Part shown: in pieces, positions 63,164-64,000 of the stretch
Numbering within the stretch: position 1 is the first letter of the stretch
How the letters are laid out: every line of letters starts with the position of its first letter
Assembly: GCA_038087015.1 (NCBI GenBank)
Contig: JASBNA010000057.1
Location: forward strand, 124,001 to 188,000
DNA length: 64,000 nucleotides
Reading direction: 5' to 3'
DNA from: Cerrena zonata
Taxonomy: Eukaryota > Basidiomycota > Agaricomycetes > Polyporales > Cerrenaceae
The notes under the pieces: generated by a model
What the model was told of the DNA's origin: nothing
The model's input: only the letters and a program-made list of their open reading frames with translations
The model's database searches: none
Program-made: the position numbers and the translations under genes

Positions 63164-64000
63164 TTAACGTGAGAGAAGATATGGAGAAACGTAACAGTAT
63201 GCATGCTTATCGCCGTAGAGGTCTTCAGTAAGTCCTTCTTGTATCGCCGTACCCGAGTGAGATCCGCTAATAGCGGGGCATTCCTGAGGCATTACGTAGA
63301 TGCGGGGGGTCTCTGCGGGATTCCGCATTGCTGTAACATAAGTCGGTGAGATATGGAGATTATTAGAAGGTGAGGTGGGACTTACCACCAGCCTGCACGT
63401 TGGATGGTTCCGTAGTTGTAGATAGATTAGCGATGTACGGATGATTTAGAATTTGGTCCATCTTGAACCGGCGTTCAGGGTCTTTCTGAAGCATCTGTGA
63501 CCAATGAGTCATCATATCGGGACATAAATTCTGGCGAAACTCACTCCTTGAAGCAAGTTCAAAGCAGGATCCTTAATATCCTCAAAATCATCCCTGCCAT
63601 TCATAGGGGAGGCTAAATGCATTTCGACCAAGACAACACCCAGAGACCAAATATCTGATGCTGGTGTATATTTTACCGAGGTCTCATCTGAGTCGAGGAT
63701 TTCTGGGGCCATGTAAGCTGTCGAACCGATGCGTAGGCATGGGTCATGATTTATCGGTATGGCAATGCCGAAGTCACAGAGAATGAAGTTCCCGTCTTCG
63801 TCTCGTAGGACGTTTGCGGGCTTGATGTCTCGGTGGAGATACCCCAGATCCCAAAGTTGTTTTAAGCCGTGAACCTAGATTATACTTGAACCTCCGATCT
63901 GAATGTAATTAGGAATTGTGAGGTACTCACGAGTTGTGCTGTGATTATGGGCATTTGGTCGTTATACCACGGTTGGTAATCCTTAAAGTCATAAATCCAT
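63164..64000 (-). CDS. Protein kinase, 3' part (runs off the window)
   Basis: These are C-terminal exons of a Ser/Thr protein kinase: beyond 64000 to 63931, then 63874-63545, 63494-63386 and 63330-63164. The catalytic loop LHRDIKPANVL, the magnesium motif CDFGIA and AYMAPEIL are complete, as are DIWSLGVVLVEMHLA and the closing KDPERRFKMDQILNHPYI. A kinase active site is therefore present, in contrast to the degenerate gene at 3952-5344. A tail of about 60 residues without known domain follows. The N-lobe with the ATP lysine lies outside the window. The preserved part does not identify the subfamily. Confidence 0.85.

Overview
The window looks like nuclear DNA of an agaricomycete (mushroom-forming basidiomycete). 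The genes are broken by many short introns of about 45-65 nt with GT..AG borders. Typical agaricomycete families are present: DUF6533 membrane proteins, DUF6698 proteins, and KDZ (CxC5/CxC6), Plavaka and hAT transposases.

From 1 to about 38.2 kb lies ordinary chromosomal DNA. In order it holds a ToxD-like enoyl reductase (minus), a kinase-like gene that has lost its catalytic residues (plus), two low-complexity proteins of unknown role (minus), a C2-domain protein (minus), a tandem pair of multidrug-type MFS transporters (minus), and a tRNA-Asp(GTC) (minus). These are followed by a CM1 (gamma-tubulin-complex receptor, Mto1/Pcp1-like) coiled-coil protein (plus), an SDR oxidoreductase (minus), a TMEM19/DUF92 membrane protein (minus), a secreted alginate-lyase-family protein (plus), an F-box-like single-exon gene (plus), a DUF6533 membrane protein (minus) and an SRPK-type protein kinase (minus).

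From 38,227 to 59,507 is one 21.3-kb hAT transposon. It has matching 22-nt terminal inverted repeats and a perfect 8-bp target duplication (GATGTGGG). Nested inside are a 5.7-kb KDZ element with its own inverted repeats and 8-bp duplication, which carries a CxC5/CxC6 transposase and a convergent RTC4-domain gene, and a Plavaka element of about 8-9 kb with a transposase, a DUF6698 gene and a small accessory gene. Between the Plavaka part and the hAT transposase lie decayed pieces of two host-type genes, an aspartic protease and a hybrid histidine kinase. The target site is one copy of a diverged tandem repeat, and the neighbouring copy (59.8-60.3 kb) preserves the uninterrupted site.

From 59.5 to 64 kb the chromosome resumes with repeat copies, a weak copia-like scrap, a small four-exon protein that may be a beta-trefoil, and the 3' part of an intact protein kinase that runs off the window.

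Four conserved host genes (C2, MFS copy 1, CM1, SRPK), and also the Plavaka transposase, read correctly only if single-base insertions or deletions are assumed. For the C2, CM1 and SRPK genes the total exon length confirms this modulo 3. The cause could be assembly error or real decay, and the sequence alone cannot decide. Gene models below were built by hand from splice signals and frame continuity.
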